Assembly: GCA_047618505.1 (NCBI GenBank)
Contig: JBLHLB010000229.1
Span: forward strand, 1-6,656
DNA from: JBLHLB01 sp047618505
GTDB lineage: Bacteria > Planctomycetota > UBA1135 > GCA-002686595
Direction: 5' to 3'
DNA: 6,656 nt
Part shown: in pieces, positions 5,695 to 6,656 of the stretch
Position numbering within the stretch: position 1 is the first letter of the stretch
How the letters are laid out: every line of letters starts with the position of its first letter
Position numbers and translations under genes: made by a program
Notes under the pieces: model-generated
The model's input: the letters and a program-made list of their open reading frames with translations, nothing else
Told to the model about the DNA's origin: nothing
Databases searched by the model: none

Positions 5695-6656
5695 ATGCTG
5701 ACCCCGATCGAAGCTCTGGCGCAGATCCTCGGGCGCGTCCCCGCGGCCCACAATTGCGAAACAGTACCCCTGGCCGAGGCTGCCGGCCGCATCCTGGCGG
5801 AGCCGGCGGTGGCGGACGTCGACATGCCGCCCTTCGAAAAGTCCATGATGGACGGTTTTGCCCTGCGCTCAGGTGATCTGGCAGAGCCCGGCAGCCTGCG
5901 CCTAGTGGGGGAATCCCGAGCCGGCGTCCCCTTTGAAGGCAGCGTGCCCCCAGGGTGCTGCGTGTCCATCTTCACCGGGGCTGAGCTGCCGCCCGAATGC
6001 GACGCGGTCGAGCAGGTGGAAAGAACGCGCACGGATGGCGATCAAGTCCACTTTGAGGCTGCCGTTCAGCCAGAGCGACATGTCGAACACCTGGGCACAA
6101 TTCTCAGGCGCGGTCGCACCGTCTATGGGCCGTCGAGGCGTCTGGGGGCCGCGGATCTCTCGGTTCTGGCGAGCATTGGGCTCGACCCCGTGCCCGTCTT
6201 CAAGTCGGTGACGGTTTCGATTCTGACCACCGGCGACGAGCTTGTCCCCGCCTCAGAGACTCCAGCCAGTGGGCAAATTCGCGAAGGCAACACCCTCTAC
6301 CTACAGGCCGCATGTCAGGCCTGGGGACACCGCGTGCGTCGCCACGGAATCGTTCCGGACGACGCAGCTGCTTTGGAGGCAGCCTTCTCCGAGGCCCTCG
6401 AGGAAGGCGACGCGCTGATCACCACCGGGGGAGTTTCCGTGGGCAAATATGACCTCGTAGCGGCGACTTTTGAGCGACTCGGGATCGAGCGCGTGCTGCA
6501 CAAGGTTGCCATCAAGCCGGGCAAACCGATCTGGTTTGGAATGAAAGGGGACAAGCCCGTCTTCGGCCTGCCGGGCAATCCCGTGGCAAGCCTCCTGGGC
6601 CTTGAGGTCTTCGTGCGACCAGCCCTGGCTCGTCTGGCTGGGGCACCGGAGGAGGA
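5695..6656 (+). CDS. moeA: Molybdopterin molybdenumtransferase MoeA (partial, C-terminus cut by window edge)
   Basis: MoeA inserts molybdate into adenylylated molybdopterin, the last common step of molybdenum cofactor synthesis in the cytoplasm. Visible family motifs, in order, are VPLAEAAGRILAE (24-36), PPFEKSMMDGFALR (45-58, the MoeA 'S-MDG-A-R' signature), GVPFEGSVPPG (77-87), IFTGAELPPECDAV (92-105), ILTTGDELV (176-184), GQIREGNTLYL (193-203), TTGGVSVGKYDLV (243-255), KPGKPIWFG (274-282) and GLPGNPVASLLGLEVFV (291-307). The conserved acidic residues of the active cleft (Asp53, Asp181, Asp253) are present. Domains I and II span about 1-165 and the molybdopterin-binding domain about 172-310. 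The small C-terminal domain IV is beyond the edge; family length is about 400, so roughly 80-90 residues are missing. An in-frame TAG at 5683 fixes the start at or after 5686, and ATG at 5695 gives an N-terminus aligned with the family. No Shine-Dalgarno lies at a usable distance. It is divergent from the efflux operon, and no functional link to it is evident. Confidence 0.96.
   Translation, partial: MLTPIEALAQILGRVPAAHNCETVPLAEAAGRILAEPAVADVDMPPFEKSMMDGFALRSGDLAEPGSLRLVGESRAGVPFEGSVPPGCCVSIFTGAELPPECDAVEQVERTRTDGDQVHFEAAVQPERHVEHLGTILRRGRTVYGPSRRLGAADLSVLASIGLDPVPVFKSVTVSILTTGDELVPASETPASGQIREGNTLYLQAACQAWGHRVRRHGIVPDDAAALEAAFSEALEEGDALITTGGVSVGKYDLVAATFERLGIERVLHKVAIKPGKPIWFGMKGDKPVFGLPGNPVASLLGLEVFVRPALARLAGAPEE

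Noticed and set aside
5498..5701. A 67-codon plus-strand frame ending at the moeA start (ATGCTGA overlap)
   Set aside because: Its first part is antisense to the adaptor's N-terminus. It has no recognisable motif and no good start signal; only the last few codons were considered as a possible leader peptide.

Overview
The window looks like chromosomal DNA from a GC-rich, diderm (Gram-negative-type) bacterium. All four coding regions favour G/C at the third codon position. Three of them encode parts of an envelope-spanning RND efflux pump, which needs an outer membrane to make sense. I cannot name the phylum from this sequence alone. Weak or missing Shine-Dalgarno sites at the two divergent operon starts, and an RND protein longer than the enterobacterial ones, would fit a Planctomycetota- or Myxococcota-like lineage, but this is only a guess.

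The minus strand, read from right to left, carries a compact efflux operon. First is an HlyD/AcrA-type membrane fusion protein (3977..5560). It is followed after 2 nt by a complete RND inner-membrane permease of 1151 aa (519..3974, GTG start with a good Shine-Dalgarno). After another 34 nt comes a second, clearly different RND permease (start at 484), which runs off the left edge after 161 codons. One adaptor plus two tandem permeases recalls the MdtABC arrangement, in which two RND proteins build a mixed trimer. No outer-membrane TolC-like channel and no regulator lie inside the window.

On the plus strand, divergent from the pump, is a moeA-type molybdopterin molybdenumtransferase (5695 to the right edge, 320 codons seen). 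The 134-nt divergent gap (5561..5694) must hold the start signals of both units. It contains several small palindromes, an AT-rich -10-like patch, a small hairpin, and a strong AAGGAG that is too far from the moeA start to serve it.

No insertion sequences, tRNA or rRNA genes, CRISPR arrays, integrases or phage genes are visible. I see no sign of a new type of system. The points worth a second look are details inside known families: an extra hydrophobic block between TM6 and TM7 of the complete permease, its D-N/N-N version of the proton-relay positions, a charged insert before TM2, an acidic tail and enlarged hairpin tip on the adaptor, and the odd leader of moeA.
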